A stretch of 64,000 bases of DNA from the NCBI RefSeq assembly GCF_007991175.1, contig NZ_BJXV01000002.1:62001-126000 (forward strand), given 5' to 3'. The DNA comes from Halovibrio variabilis (lineage in GTDB: Bacteria > Pseudomonadota > Gammaproteobacteria > Pseudomonadales > Halomonadaceae). The notes below the pieces were generated by a model. That model ran no database searches. It was not told the origin of the DNA and saw only the letters and a program-made list of their open reading frames with translations. Shown here one piece after another: positions 49,226 to 58,427 of the stretch; position 1 is the stretch's first letter, and every line of letters begins with the position of its first letter. The translations under genes and the position numbers were made by a program.

Positions 49226-50446
49226 ATGTCCGATGTCAAAAAGGTTGTGCTGGCTTATTCAGGCGGCCTGGACACATCCGTTATTGTTAAGTGGTTGCAA
49301 GAAACTTACAACTGCGAGGTAGTGACTTTTACTGCCGACATCGGTCAGGGCGAAGAAGTCGAACCCGCTCGCACCAAGGCGCAAGCCCTCGGCGTAAAAG
49401 AGATATACATCGAAGACCTGCGCGAAGAGTTCGTGCGTGACTACGTCTACCCGATGTTTCGTGCCAACACTATCTACGAAGGCGAGTACCTGTTGGGCAC
49501 CTCTATCGCCCGGCCGCTGATCGCCAAGCGTTTAATCGAGATTGCCAATGAAACCGGTGCCGATGCGATTTCTCACGGCGCCACCGGTAAAGGCAACGAC
49601 CAGGTACGCTTTGAACTGGGTGGCTATGCTCTCAAGCCCGGCGTAAAGGTCATCGCTCCTTGGCGCGAGTGGGATTTAACCTCGCGTGAAAAGCTGATGG
49701 CGTACTGCGAAGAACACAACATTCCGGTCGATTTTGCCAATAAAAAGAAGAAATCGCCGTACTCCATGGATGCCAACCTGCTGCATATTTCTTATGAAGG
49801 CGGCATTCTGGAAGACCCCTGGGCCGAAGCCGAAGACGATATGTGGCGCTGGAGCGTCTCGCCTGAAGCCGCCCCCGATACCCCTACTTACGTTGAGCTG
49901 ACGTATGAAAAGGGCGACATCGTGGCCATCGACGGCGAGCCGCTGAAAGCCCACGAAGTGCTGGAAAAGCTCAATAAAATGGGCGGCGATAACGGTATTG
50001 GCCGATTGGATATTGTTGAAAACCGCTACGTAGGCATGAAATCCCGCGGCTGTTACGAAACGCCCGGCGGTACCATTATGTTACGTGCTCACCGTGCGAT
50101 TGAGTCGTTGACCCTGGACCGCGAAGAAGCCCACCTGAAAGATCAGCTGATGCCAAAATACGCTGAAGTGATCTACAACGGTTATTGGTGGAGCCCAGAG
50201 CGTCGCATGCTGCAGGCGGCGATTGACGAGACCCAAAAGAATGTATCGGGTGTCGTGCGTATGAAACTCTATAAAGGCAACGCTATCGTGGTGGGTCGTA
50301 AGTCCGATGAGTCGCTGTTTGATGAATCGATCGCTACCTTTGAAGATGATGCGGGCGCTTACGACCAGAAAGATGCCGAAGGCTTTATTAAGCTAAACGC
50401 GCTGCGGTTGCGTATTGCTGCGGGCAAAGGGCGTAAACAAAGCTAA
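49226..50446 (+). CDS. argG: Argininosuccinate synthase
   Basis: Joins citrulline and aspartate in arginine synthesis with ATP. 406 residues; short (type I) form. ATP pyrophosphatase loop AYSGGLDTS (about 9-17), [13 protein letters not shown] (about 117-129) and GYWWSPER are typical. The start is ATG 49226 behind GAGGAG; the frame stays open 29 codons upstream but the family begins at [14 protein letters not shown]. Confidence 0.97.
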   Translation: MSDVKKVVLAYSGGLDTSVIVKWLQETYNCEVVTFTADIGQGEEVEPARTKAQALGVKEIYIEDLREEFVRDYVYPMFRANTIYEGEYLLGTSIARPLIAKRLIEIANETGADAISHGATGKGNDQVRFELGGYALKPGVKVIAPWREWDLTSREKLMAYCEEHNIPVDFANKKKKSPYSMDANLLHISYEGGILEDPWAEAEDDMWRWSVSPEAAPDTPTYVELTYEKGDIVAIDGEPLKAHEVLEKLNKMGGDNGIGRLDIVENRYVGMKSRGCYETPGGTIMLRAHRAIESLTLDREEAHLKDQLMPKYAEVIYNGYWWSPERRMLQAAIDETQKNVSGVVRMKLYKGNAIVVGRKSDESLFDESIATFEDDAGAYDQKDAEGFIKLNALRLRIAAGKGRKQS

Positions 50447-50521
50447 AAATAGCTAATAAAAAGCGCGTATCTTGCGAGGGCGGTGGGTGTTGCCTGCCGC
50501 CCTAACAGCAAAGGAGCCACC

Positions 50522-50854
50522 ATGCTTAAAAAAATATTATCCGGACTCTTTGGTAGTGATCGACAAGCCACCTCAGGCGCTAACCGCAAAGCCGCCGACC
50601 CGGTAGAATACAAAGGCTATCTGATTGTGTCTCAGCCGGACGAGCAAAGCGGGCAGTACCGAGTCAGCGGCTGGATTACTAAAACCGATGCGTCTGGTGA
50701 AACGCTTGAACACCACTTTGAACGCTCTGATATGGTCCCTGGGCGAGACGCCTGCGATGCCATGATGATCACCAAAGCGCAGCGTTATATTGATGAGGTG
50801 GGTGACGCCATGTTTGAGCCCGATCCGCGCCGTGCAGGTGACAGCGAGTCGTAA
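50522..50854 (+). CDS. HlyU-family protein
   Basis: 110 residues. It begins MLKKILSGLFG, has the family segment DPVEYKGYLIVSQP (about 27-40) and the ending MMITKAQRYIDEVGDAMF. Vibrio HlyU activates haemolysin and related toxin genes; most members, including this one, are in genomes with no such toxin nearby and the function is not known. ATG at 50522 has AAAGGAG; an upstream start at 50483 is less likely. It is 75 bases past argG and 39 before the DUF294 gene. Confidence 0.78.
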   Translation: MLKKILSGLFGSDRQATSGANRKAADPVEYKGYLIVSQPDEQSGQYRVSGWITKTDASGETLEHHFERSDMVPGRDACDAMMITKAQRYIDEVGDAMFEPDPRRAGDSES

Positions 50855-50893
50855 CGCCTTCATTTTTCATATTATTGAGTGAAGGAGCGGCGT

Positions 50894-52030
50894 ATGCGCA
50901 TCGTCCATCGAGCTTCACCCTGGCGTTCGCTGTTTAATGCGCAGGGCAGCCTAACGACCACTGCGCTCACCGCCCCTTTGCAGCATCTTTTTACGAAAAT
51001 CTCCTCGCCGCACACCTCATTAGCCGATGCCTACGCTTGGCAACTGCCTTTCGTTGAAGCGCTAGTGCACTACGACCTGCCTGCCTGGCGTATCAGTCAA
51101 ATCATCAGTGACCAAAATGCCTTGCTTTACCGTCGCGCCATTACGCTGTCGCTTGACGAAATGCAGGCGCAAGGGTGGGGCCCACCGCCTGTCGACTACT
51201 GCGTGCTGATGTTGGGCTCTGCGGCGCGCTTTGAAAGCCTGCTTGGCCCCGACCAGGATAATGCGCTAATTATCGACGACTACCCAGACCACCGCCACAT
51301 CGAGATAGACGGCTACTTCCAGGCGTTGGGTGAGCGGTTTACCCAGCACCTTGATGACGCGGGTATCCCGCTGTGCCACGGGCATGTAATGGCCCGCTGG
51401 CCGATGTGGCGCAAGCGGCTAAGCGAGTGGCAATCGCAACTGGATATTTGGAGCGCCGACCGGCAGGTCAAGCGCGTGCAGCAAACCAATATCCTGCTTG
51501 ACTTCTCACCGGTAGCGGGCAATTCAGCCTTGGCTGGGCAACTGGCTGAGAGCATCGCTTCGATACTCCCCGACGCATCGCTTTTTATGCACGAAATGGC
51601 GGCGCTATTGGATGAACTGCCGGTAGCGCTGGATCGCTTTGGACGTATTGCCTCAAGCCCAAGCTTGAGTGCCCCTCACGCTCAAGCCATTAATCTAAAG
51701 CATCAAGGATTGATGCCGTTGATTAGCGCCGCGCGGTTACTCTGCGTGCGGCACCGGCGGCGGGAAATTGGGACTCATGAGCGATTGATCGCGCTCAGCC
51801 ATACGGCTGATGTGCTAACGTCGGCTGAATCGGAATTGCTTATCGCCGCTTTTGAGCGTCTGCAACAGCGCCTGTTGGATCAGCAGCGGTATAACAAAGC
51901 GCGTGGGCAAGTCGCAGATGGCTGGGTTGACTTGAGCCGCCTGCGTGAGGACGAACGGCTGTTGCTCAAATTTGATCTGCAGCAAATCAAGCACTTGGTG
52001 GCCACTGCGCAAGACAGTGTGTGCCACTAA
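50894..52030 (+). CDS. DUF294 nucleotidyltransferase-like protein without CBS domains
   Basis: 378 residues from the ATG at 50894 (AAGGAG upstream). A nucleotidyltransferase-type core is seen in MLGSAARFESLLGPDQDNALIID (about 112-134), comparable to the GS...E...DxDN motif of GlnD-type enzymes, followed by a helical DUF294_C-like domain. Family members usually carry N-terminal cNMP-binding and CBS domains; here only a helical stretch precedes the core. Such genes are commonly found beside CrbS-type sensor kinases and DnaQ-like exonucleases, as here. Its stop overlaps that of the convergent EAL-HDOD gene. Confidence 0.78.
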   Translation: MRIVHRASPWRSLFNAQGSLTTTALTAPLQHLFTKISSPHTSLADAYAWQLPFVEALVHYDLPAWRISQIISDQNALLYRRAITLSLDEMQAQGWGPPPVDYCVLMLGSAARFESLLGPDQDNALIIDDYPDHRHIEIDGYFQALGERFTQHLDDAGIPLCHGHVMARWPMWRKRLSEWQSQLDIWSADRQVKRVQQTNILLDFSPVAGNSALAGQLAESIASILPDASLFMHEMAALLDELPVALDRFGRIASSPSLSAPHAQAINLKHQGLMPLISAARLLCVRHRRREIGTHERLIALSHTADVLTSAESELLIAAFERLQQRLLDQQRYNKARGQVADGWVDLSRLREDERLLLKFDLQQIKHLVATAQDSVCH

Positions 52031-53247
52031 ACGGACATTTGACTGCTGGCGTGGTTATCCACGAGCGTCCGGGCCTGCGCGGCTGCTTTGAGTATGACGT
52101 TGTCGGGAAAATCGGGCGGTGAGGATTGGTTTTCTGCCGCCTCGACATCAGTAATTAACTGACCCAGTGCACCGCTGCGATGCGCAATGGCCGCTTCGAT
52201 CTGTCGCCCAAGGCGAACCTCTTTGGCTATGCATTCTTCACTAACGCCGAGAATAATCGGCATCAGTGAAAACAAGCCCGCTATAAAGCTCTCTTGTGCA
52301 TCGAGTCGACGCTGGTAGGCCAACATTTCACAGGCAAATGCGCGTGTTAGCCCTTTGATTAGGTTTAATTTGCTGGCTGGGCTATTGTTGGCCAACACCA
52401 GGATAGACACTAACGTGCGTAGTTCGCGAAGGCCGATAATCTTAATACAATCAAGAAGTTTTGTAACGGGTTGGGGGGAGCCTTGAGCCGCTGAATTAGC
52501 ACGTTTAAAGATAGCGTTTAGTAGGTAAGGGTCACGGGCCACTAATGCGCTAATATCGGCGAGCTTGACATCCTTGCCGTATAAAGCGGCGAGTAGCTGC
52601 ATTTGATTGGCTCGCGAGGCTGAGCGGCGCGATGAGTGAGAAGATTGGTTTTGTGGGCGCTCGTAAAAGTATCCTTGGAAGAGGGTAAAGCCGAGAGATT
52701 GGCAGTATTGGAAATCCTCCTGGGTTTCTACACGCTCGGCTAGCAACGTAAATCCTTCGCCCAAAAGGTTTTTTATAACGTTCTCTGGAACCTGCTGGGA
52801 GATATCAAATTTTATAATGTCGCAAAAGGGCAGAAACACGTGATTTTGATCGTCTAATACGAAGTCATCCAACGCCAGTGTAAAACCTTGTTTTCTTAAA
52901 CAGCGAAGCGCATCAATAACGTTTTTAGTGGGTGGTGTGTTTTCGAGAATCTCAATCACGATTTGCTGGTGGGGCAAGCCCGCCAAGTCAGGGTTGATGA
53001 GCCAATCTTCGGAAGCATTAATAAACAGCTGACGTGTGCCGCATAGGGTATCCAGCCCAATTTCGTAGACAGCAATGGCGCAGGCCCGAGCGGTAGCCTG
53101 AACATCATCAATAATAGTGGCTGTCTGGTTAGATTTGTTCGCACGGTAAAGAAGTTCATCGGCAACATGACGCAGTTGCGCATCAACGATTGGCTGAATA
53201 GCGATGGTGTAGTTTGCGCTGTGATCTACTTGAGAATGATTTTTCAT
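52027..53247 (-). CDS. EAL and HDOD domain protein
   Basis: 406 residues: EAL-like domain (about 10-205) and HDOD domain (about 210-390). The EAL motif reads ELL (31-33); the LDDF aspartates (about 130) and the later glutamate in LAERVETQED remain, so activity is uncertain. There is no GGDEF. Proteins of this architecture (YuxH/CdgJ group) often act in c-di-GMP-linked motility control, some by binding only. ATG at 53247 lies behind no strong ribosome binding site. Convergent with the DUF294 gene; the TAG and TAA stop codons overlap (52027-52030). Confidence 0.85.
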   Translation of the reverse strand: MKNHSQVDHSANYTIAIQPIVDAQLRHVADELLYRANKSNQTATIIDDVQATARACAIAVYEIGLDTLCGTRQLFINASEDWLINPDLAGLPHQQIVIEILENTPPTKNVIDALRCLRKQGFTLALDDFVLDDQNHVFLPFCDIIKFDISQQVPENVIKNLLGEGFTLLAERVETQEDFQYCQSLGFTLFQGYFYERPQNQSSHSSRRSASRANQMQLLAALYGKDVKLADISALVARDPYLLNAIFKRANSAAQGSPQPVTKLLDCIKIIGLRELRTLVSILVLANNSPASKLNLIKGLTRAFACEMLAYQRRLDAQESFIAGLFSLMPIILGVSEECIAKEVRLGRQIEAAIAHRSGALGQLITDVEAAENQSSPPDFPDNVILKAAAQARTLVDNHASSQMSV

Positions 53248-53422
53248 TTACCTACCCAATCAATGCGGCTTACAGCTACCCGGTAACTATAAGGAAGGCT
53301 AAGTGTACCTTAACTCTAATGGGTAAATATAGTATTTGTCATCTATGTGTAAAATATTTGTATAGGATAAATGGGAAGGGTTACGCGGTATTGCCGCGTT
53401 GTGCATCAGCGAAGTGGCAATT

Positions 53423-56155
53423 CTAGTTATTTGGCGCTGCCGGCAGTTCAAGCGTCAAGCAGGCGCCGCCCAGGGTTTTGGCATCTTCTACCCAGAGCCG
53501 CCCACCCAGGTGGGCGATAATGCCTCGGCTGATGGGTAAGCCTAAGCCACTGCCTTTGGGGCGGCCTTGGGGAACGTCGCCGTCTTGTTTTATTTGATGG
53601 AATTTTTCAAATACCCGCTCGCGCTCGTCTTCGCTAATACCCGCGCCGTTATCCTCCACGCTTAGGCGGAAATGACGGCGGTGTTGATAAAGCGTTAGGC
53701 GCACTTTTGGCTGCTCACGGTCGGCAAACTTACCCGCGTTATCAAGCAGATTAATAATGACCTGTTCTAAACGGTCATGGTCGCCAATCACCATCGCCGG
53801 GTCAGCTTCTAAGCTAACGTCTAGCGCAATACCGCGCTCTTCATGCAGGCGGGCAATAGCATCAATGCTATGCCGGGCGAGGGCGGCAAGATCCAGGGGG
53901 ACAGGGTTGAGCGTTAAACGGCCGCTTTCCAGGCGCGCGAGGTCGAGTATTTCTTCAATTAAGCGCGAGAGCCGCTGGCTTTCATGCACGATGACGCCCA
54001 GAAAATGCTGACGCTTCTGCTCGGGTAATTGGCCGCTATCGCGCAAGATTTCAGCAAAGGCGCGAATAGAGGTCAGTGGCGTGCGAAGTTCGTGGCTGAC
54101 CATGGCCACAAACTCATCTTTTAACCGGTCCAGCTCACGCAGCCGCTCGTTGGCGCCGCGCAACTCTTCGCCGATTTGCGCAAGCTGCTGGGACTTCTGC
54201 TCCAAACGGCGGTTGTATTCGAGGGTTTGCGAGGTAGTATCCAGAATGCTCAGGATCGACTCAATATCTAACGACTCACCGCGCACCACCGAATTGATCA
54301 GTACTCGCGCCGAGGCGCTGCCCAACGACCCCGCCAGTGCCTGTTCGGCGCGGGTGATCAGCTCAGCGGTGGCGGGTTCATCGCTTGCAAAAGCGCCCTC
54401 GTCTCTGCTCTGGGTAAAGACGCGTTGGGTGGCTTGCCGGCCTAAGTAGCGAACCAGCAGTTCATTGACGGCCCCCTGGGTGGTTTGCCCGCGCCATAGC
54501 GACGTTGTTTGCAGGTTGGGGTGCATTGCTTCGGTGAACAGCGCCGCTTGCGTTTGCTCAAGCGGCGTTTGCCGGGTAAACAGCGAAATGCCCACCAGTA
54601 GGCCCACGTTAGCCAGCATGCTCCACAGTAATGAATGACTGTATATGTCCCAGTTTTCGAGCCCAAACAGGGCGTAGGGCTTTAACCAGGCGATGCCCCA
54701 CGGGCCCTCAGCAAGTAAAGAAGGGGCTAACCAGCCCGACTGAGCAAAGCCGGGTAGCAATAGTGTATAGCCCCACAACAAGAAACCGGCGATTAAGCCG
54801 ACAGTAGCGCCTTGACGGGTGGCGCCACGCCAGTAAAGGCCAATGAGTAGCGCAGGAGCAAACTGTGCCGCCCCGGCAAAGGAGACTAGCCCAATAGTGA
54901 CTAGGCTATAGGAGTCTCCAATCAGCGCATGGTAGAGGTAGCCAAGCAGCAGAATCAGCACGATAGCGACGCGGCGAATGCCCAGCAACCAACCGGCAAG
55001 CTCGCCTTGGGTGCTTAGGTGCAGCCGCCGTGAGCGTATCAGCAGTGGCATCACGAGCTGGTTGCTAACCATGGTGGAAAGCGCAATGGTCTCGACAATC
55101 ACCATGCCGGTGGCAGCCGAAAGGCCACCAATAAAAACCAACAGTGGTAGCCCTTCAAGCCCGGCTGAAAGCGGCAGGGTGAGCACAAAGCTGTCCGGGT
55201 CGCCTGCGCTGCCCCCCAATAGCAAACCCGCCAGGGCAATCGGAATCACAAACAGGTTAATCAACAGCATATACAGTGGGAATAGCCAGCTTGCCCGGGT
55301 TAAATGCTGCTCATCAACATTTTCGACGACCAATACCTGGAATTGGCGGGGAAGCGTTAAAAAGGCCAGAAAGGCCAGCACTAGCATGCCCACCCAGCCG
55401 GTGGCGCCGCCCGGCACGGTGTCTAAACGCATACTATCCACCAGCTCAGGCGTGGCCGCGACCTGGGCAAATAGTGCCGCTGGGCCTTCAAACATCACAA
55501 ATACCACGAACACGCCGACGGCCATAAACGCCACCAGTTTCACCAGCGACTCAAGGGCAATGGCCGCCACCATGCCTTCGTGGCGTTCGCTGGCGTCCAG
55601 GTGGCGAGTACCAAACAGGATAATAAACACCGCCAATACCAAGGCGACCCAGAGCGATTTATCCATCCAGAAGTGTTCATCCACCAAGGTGGTGTCGGCG
55701 GCTTGCGGGTAGTTGATCAGCACCGCGTGGCTGACGGTGATCGCCTTCAATTGCAGGGCGATATAGGGGGTGATGCTAATCAGTGCCATCAGGGCAACCA
55801 GCGCGCCTAAGCCCGTGCTTTTGCCGTAACGGGCGCTGATAAAGTCGGCGATGGAAGTGATCCGCTGCCGTGTGGCGATACGCACCATTTTGCGGATGAC
55901 AAAGGGGGCCAGCAGCATCGCCAGGGTAGGCCCTAAATAGATCAGTAAAAAACTGGGGCCATGCTCGGCGGCCCGGCCCACGCTGCCGTAAAAGGTCCAG
56001 GCGGTGCAGTACACGGCAATCGACAGCGCGTATACCGTGGGCGAGCCAATCAGTGAGCGACCTTGCTCGGCTCGCCGGTCGCCCCAGGCGGCGACCACAA
56101 AGAGCAGCGCCAAGTAGCCAAAGGCGGTGCCGAGGATAATAGCTTCTGTGCGCAT
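53423..56155 (-). CDS. Sodium/solute symporter-histidine kinase (CbrA/CrbS type)
   Basis: 910 residues. About 13 membrane helices of the sodium:solute symporter fold (1-520), a STAC-like linker (about 555-645), a coiled segment (645-678), then the phosphoacceptor domain with H688 in VSHELRTPL and the ATPase domain (NLLDNAGKF about 802-810, DNGAGIS, GSGLGLPIS about 868-876). No PAS or receiver. It should couple substrate binding or transport to phosphorylation; acetate and histidine are sensed by known relatives. The ATG at 56155 lies 3 bases past the stop of the small membrane gene, in a coupled operon with a receiver protein. Confidence 0.9.
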   Translation of the reverse strand: MRTEAIILGTAFGYLALLFVVAAWGDRRAEQGRSLIGSPTVYALSIAVYCTAWTFYGSVGRAAEHGPSFLLIYLGPTLAMLLAPFVIRKMVRIATRQRITSIADFISARYGKSTGLGALVALMALISITPYIALQLKAITVSHAVLINYPQAADTTLVDEHFWMDKSLWVALVLAVFIILFGTRHLDASERHEGMVAAIALESLVKLVAFMAVGVFVVFVMFEGPAALFAQVAATPELVDSMRLDTVPGGATGWVGMLVLAFLAFLTLPRQFQVLVVENVDEQHLTRASWLFPLYMLLINLFVIPIALAGLLLGGSAGDPDSFVLTLPLSAGLEGLPLLVFIGGLSAATGMVIVETIALSTMVSNQLVMPLLIRSRRLHLSTQGELAGWLLGIRRVAIVLILLLGYLYHALIGDSYSLVTIGLVSFAGAAQFAPALLIGLYWRGATRQGATVGLIAGFLLWGYTLLLPGFAQSGWLAPSLLAEGPWGIAWLKPYALFGLENWDIYSHSLLWSMLANVGLLVGISLFTRQTPLEQTQAALFTEAMHPNLQTTSLWRGQTTQGAVNELLVRYLGRQATQRVFTQSRDEGAFASDEPATAELITRAEQALAGSLGSASARVLINSVVRGESLDIESILSILDTTSQTLEYNRRLEQKSQQLAQIGEELRGANERLRELDRLKDEFVAMVSHELRTPLTSIRAFAEILRDSGQLPEQKRQHFLGVIVHESQRLSRLIEEILDLARLESGRLTLNPVPLDLAALARHSIDAIARLHEERGIALDVSLEADPAMVIGDHDRLEQVIINLLDNAGKFADREQPKVRLTLYQHRRHFRLSVEDNGAGISEDERERVFEKFHQIKQDGDVPQGRPKGSGLGLPISRGIIAHLGGRLWVEDAKTLGGACLTLELPAAPNN

Positions 56156-56157
56156 GG

Positions 56158-56367
56158 TCAGCGCCCCGCGCGGCGTTCCATTAGCCAAGCCGCTAAACCA
56201 ATCACGGTTGCCCATGCGCAAAATAAATACAGCGGCAGCCAGCCGATATTAAACGAGGGCAGGCGGTCAACCACAATAATCAGCGGCGGGCAGAACAGCA
56301 GGAAAGCGATGGCGACCAGGGCCATCAGGCGTTCGGCTTGGGGTGATTTTGCGCCTGAGGATTTCAT
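56158..56367 (-). CDS. Small two-helix membrane protein in the sensor operon
   Basis: 69 residues with two hydrophobic helices (about 15-34 and 41-62) and basic ends. Its ATG overlaps the stop of the exonuclease gene (ATGA, 56364-56367) and its stop lies 2 bases before the symporter-kinase start, so it is clearly translated as part of the operon. It looks like the small helper proteins found next to sodium/solute symporters, but I cannot name a family. Confidence 0.72.
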   Translation of the reverse strand: MKSSGAKSPQAERLMALVAIAFLLFCPPLIIVVDRLPSFNIGWLPLYLFCAWATVIGLAAWLMERRAGR

Positions 56368-58427
56368 ACGGCACTGGCATCCTGTCGGTCAAAGGCATTG
56401 GCTTGTAGCGCTAGCAACTGCTCAAGTGTATCGACGCCGCGGGCTTCAAGGCGTGGTAGCAGCGCTAGCCAGAGTTCAGCAGTCACGCGGGCATCGCCTA
56501 ACGCAGTGTGACGAGTGCCGGGCGGAAACGCCAGATCGTATCGCTGGGCGAGGCTGTCCAGGTCATGGCCGTCCAGGGCTTCATCCAGCGCCCGCGAAAG
56601 CAGCAGCGTATCGATAACCGGTATATCAAAGGCGACACCCTTGTGGCTAATGGCGAGTAGATCGAAGGCGGCGTTATGGGCCAGCAAGACGGCATCGCCT
56701 ACGTAGTCGCGAAAGCGGGTGAGCACGATATCCAGCGGCGGTGCGCCGGCCACATCGGCATCGGTCAGCCCATGGATGGCGGTGCTAGCGGGTGGAATGG
56801 GCCGCTGTGGATCGACTTTTTGGTCGAAAACTTCACTGGCCAAGAGGCGGGCGTTGACCACGCGGCAAGCCCCGAGGCTGATGACGGTGTCGCCCCGACG
56901 TAGCTCAAGCCCGGTCGTTTCGGTATCAAACGCCACCACCTCCAGGCTGCGTAAGGCGCGGCTGGCAAGCGCTTCGTCTGGCGGCGGGAGGTCGGCAATG
57001 CCAAAGTCGTGGAATTCAGGGCGCGGCGGTGCGGTTTCCCGCGGGGCGCCCACACGCTCTATGGCGGGCAGTGGCAGGCGCAGGCGGGCATGCACGCTAT
57101 CGTCGTCGGCCAGGCTCCAAATATCGCTGGCGTGTTGACGGAGCACGTCCGCGACGCTCGGGTTGAGCGGTAGAGACGTCAGCGGCTGCTGGCGCCACTC
57201 GGCCAGTTCATGCTCGGGTATCGCTTTACCGCGCCAAATAAGGTCGAGATAGACGCGTTTATTGCCCAGGCACAGCTCACCCTCAAAGCCGCTGTCGGGA
57301 AGATGGGCGCTGAGATGTTTCACCAATGAATCAAACAGTGCGATCAGCGCCGGGGCGTCGCCTTTAAACCAGGCAGGCATGCCCACCGGTGTGATTAGGC
57401 GGTGCGCGGGGTCAAGGCGTTCATCCAACGCCTGCCAAAAGTCGTTTGACCACATCGGCGTTAAACGCTCGCCCTGATGCTGCAGGTCGTCCAGGAGTTG
57501 GCCGATCTTGGCCACGTTGTCGCCCAGCGTCGTGCATTCTTCTTGAATAACCCGTTCAAAACGCTGGCGCAACGACGACGTGCTGGCATCGTTTTGGTTA
57601 CGCAGCTGAATGAGCGCATCGGCGGCGCTGGTCAGGCTCGCGGTATGTTGGCGCAGCGGTGTGAGCATATCGGCAAGCTCGGCTCTTACGCCCATTTCGC
57701 TCGACCAGGAGGCGGTTGCATCGCTAAAAGTCAGTAATGTTTCTCGGTCGCTGCCCGGCACACGGCGCAGAATGATCTTTAGCCAGCGGTCATCGCAAGG
57801 GGCCAGTAGTTCTCTGGGGGAGCCGTCGTCGGGCAGTTGGTCAAGCACTTGCTGCAGGCTGGCAACCGGTAGTAGGGCTTCCAGGCGTTTGCCTAGACCG
57901 AGCCCGTTATTGCCGTCAAAAAAGTCTTCGGCCGCCTGATTAAACAGCATCAATCGACGGTGATGGTCACAAAGCAGCAGCGGCGTTTCGAGTACTTGCA
58001 GCAGCGTTTCCAGTTCCTGGCGAATACGTGCAGCGCTGCGGGCGCCTTCCGCGTGCGCTGTGGCAAGCAAGCTGCGGTCGGTTCGCCAACTGTCGCGTAC
58101 GCGGCACAGGTCTGGCCCCAGCCCTTTCAGCCAGCCTTCCGGTGGGTGTTCGTCACGGGCATCGGGGTTGGCGACTAAACGCGCCAACTGCACTTGAAGA
58201 TGGCGCAGCGGGGTAAATAGCATGCGCTCAAGTAGCAAGCCCACCAGAAAAATCGTCGCGCCGCCTGAAAAACTGCCGAGCCATAGCGCAATACGCGTTA
58301 CCCCCGTGGGGGCGAACTGGGCATCCAGCCAGGCGGCAAAAATAGCCCCGCCCAGCAGGCTGATGCCGCTAAGCAGCAGCCAGAGGCCAATCAGGCGCTG
58401 GCGTTTGGGCAGCCCTCTTTGGGTCAT
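56364..58427 (-). CDS. Membrane-anchored PAS / degenerate histidine-kinase / DEDDh 3'-5' exonuclease fusion
   Basis: 687 residues. Two membrane helices (about 12-35 and 45-67) and a HAMP-like juxtamembrane helix; a PAS-like domain (about 140-235, ETPLLLCDHHRRLMLFNQAA); a helical pair resembling the kinase dimerisation domain, but with no phosphoacceptor His (ADMLTPLRQ at 252-260 where SHELRTPL would be); a region resembling a decayed ATPase domain (350-455); and a full DnaQ-type exonuclease (495-665) with D501, E503, D589, H640 and D645 in place. ATG at 58427 overlaps the stop of the receiver gene (ATGA). The nuclease looks active; the kinase half does not. Confidence 0.82.
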   Translation of the reverse strand: MTQRGLPKRQRLIGLWLLLSGISLLGGAIFAAWLDAQFAPTGVTRIALWLGSFSGGATIFLVGLLLERMLFTPLRHLQVQLARLVANPDARDEHPPEGWLKGLGPDLCRVRDSWRTDRSLLATAHAEGARSAARIRQELETLLQVLETPLLLCDHHRRLMLFNQAAEDFFDGNNGLGLGKRLEALLPVASLQQVLDQLPDDGSPRELLAPCDDRWLKIILRRVPGSDRETLLTFSDATASWSSEMGVRAELADMLTPLRQHTASLTSAADALIQLRNQNDASTSSLRQRFERVIQEECTTLGDNVAKIGQLLDDLQHQGERLTPMWSNDFWQALDERLDPAHRLITPVGMPAWFKGDAPALIALFDSLVKHLSAHLPDSGFEGELCLGNKRVYLDLIWRGKAIPEHELAEWRQQPLTSLPLNPSVADVLRQHASDIWSLADDDSVHARLRLPLPAIERVGAPRETAPPRPEFHDFGIADLPPPDEALASRALRSLEVVAFDTETTGLELRRGDTVISLGACRVVNARLLASEVFDQKVDPQRPIPPASTAIHGLTDADVAGAPPLDIVLTRFRDYVGDAVLLAHNAAFDLLAISHKGVAFDIPVIDTLLLSRALDEALDGHDLDSLAQRYDLAFPPGTRHTALGDARVTAELWLALLPRLEARGVDTLEQLLALQANAFDRQDASAV

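Noticed and set aside
53384..53400. ACGCGG/CCGCGT hairpin after the symporter-kinase gene as its terminator
   Set aside because: Only 6 bp and not followed by a T run on the minus strand.
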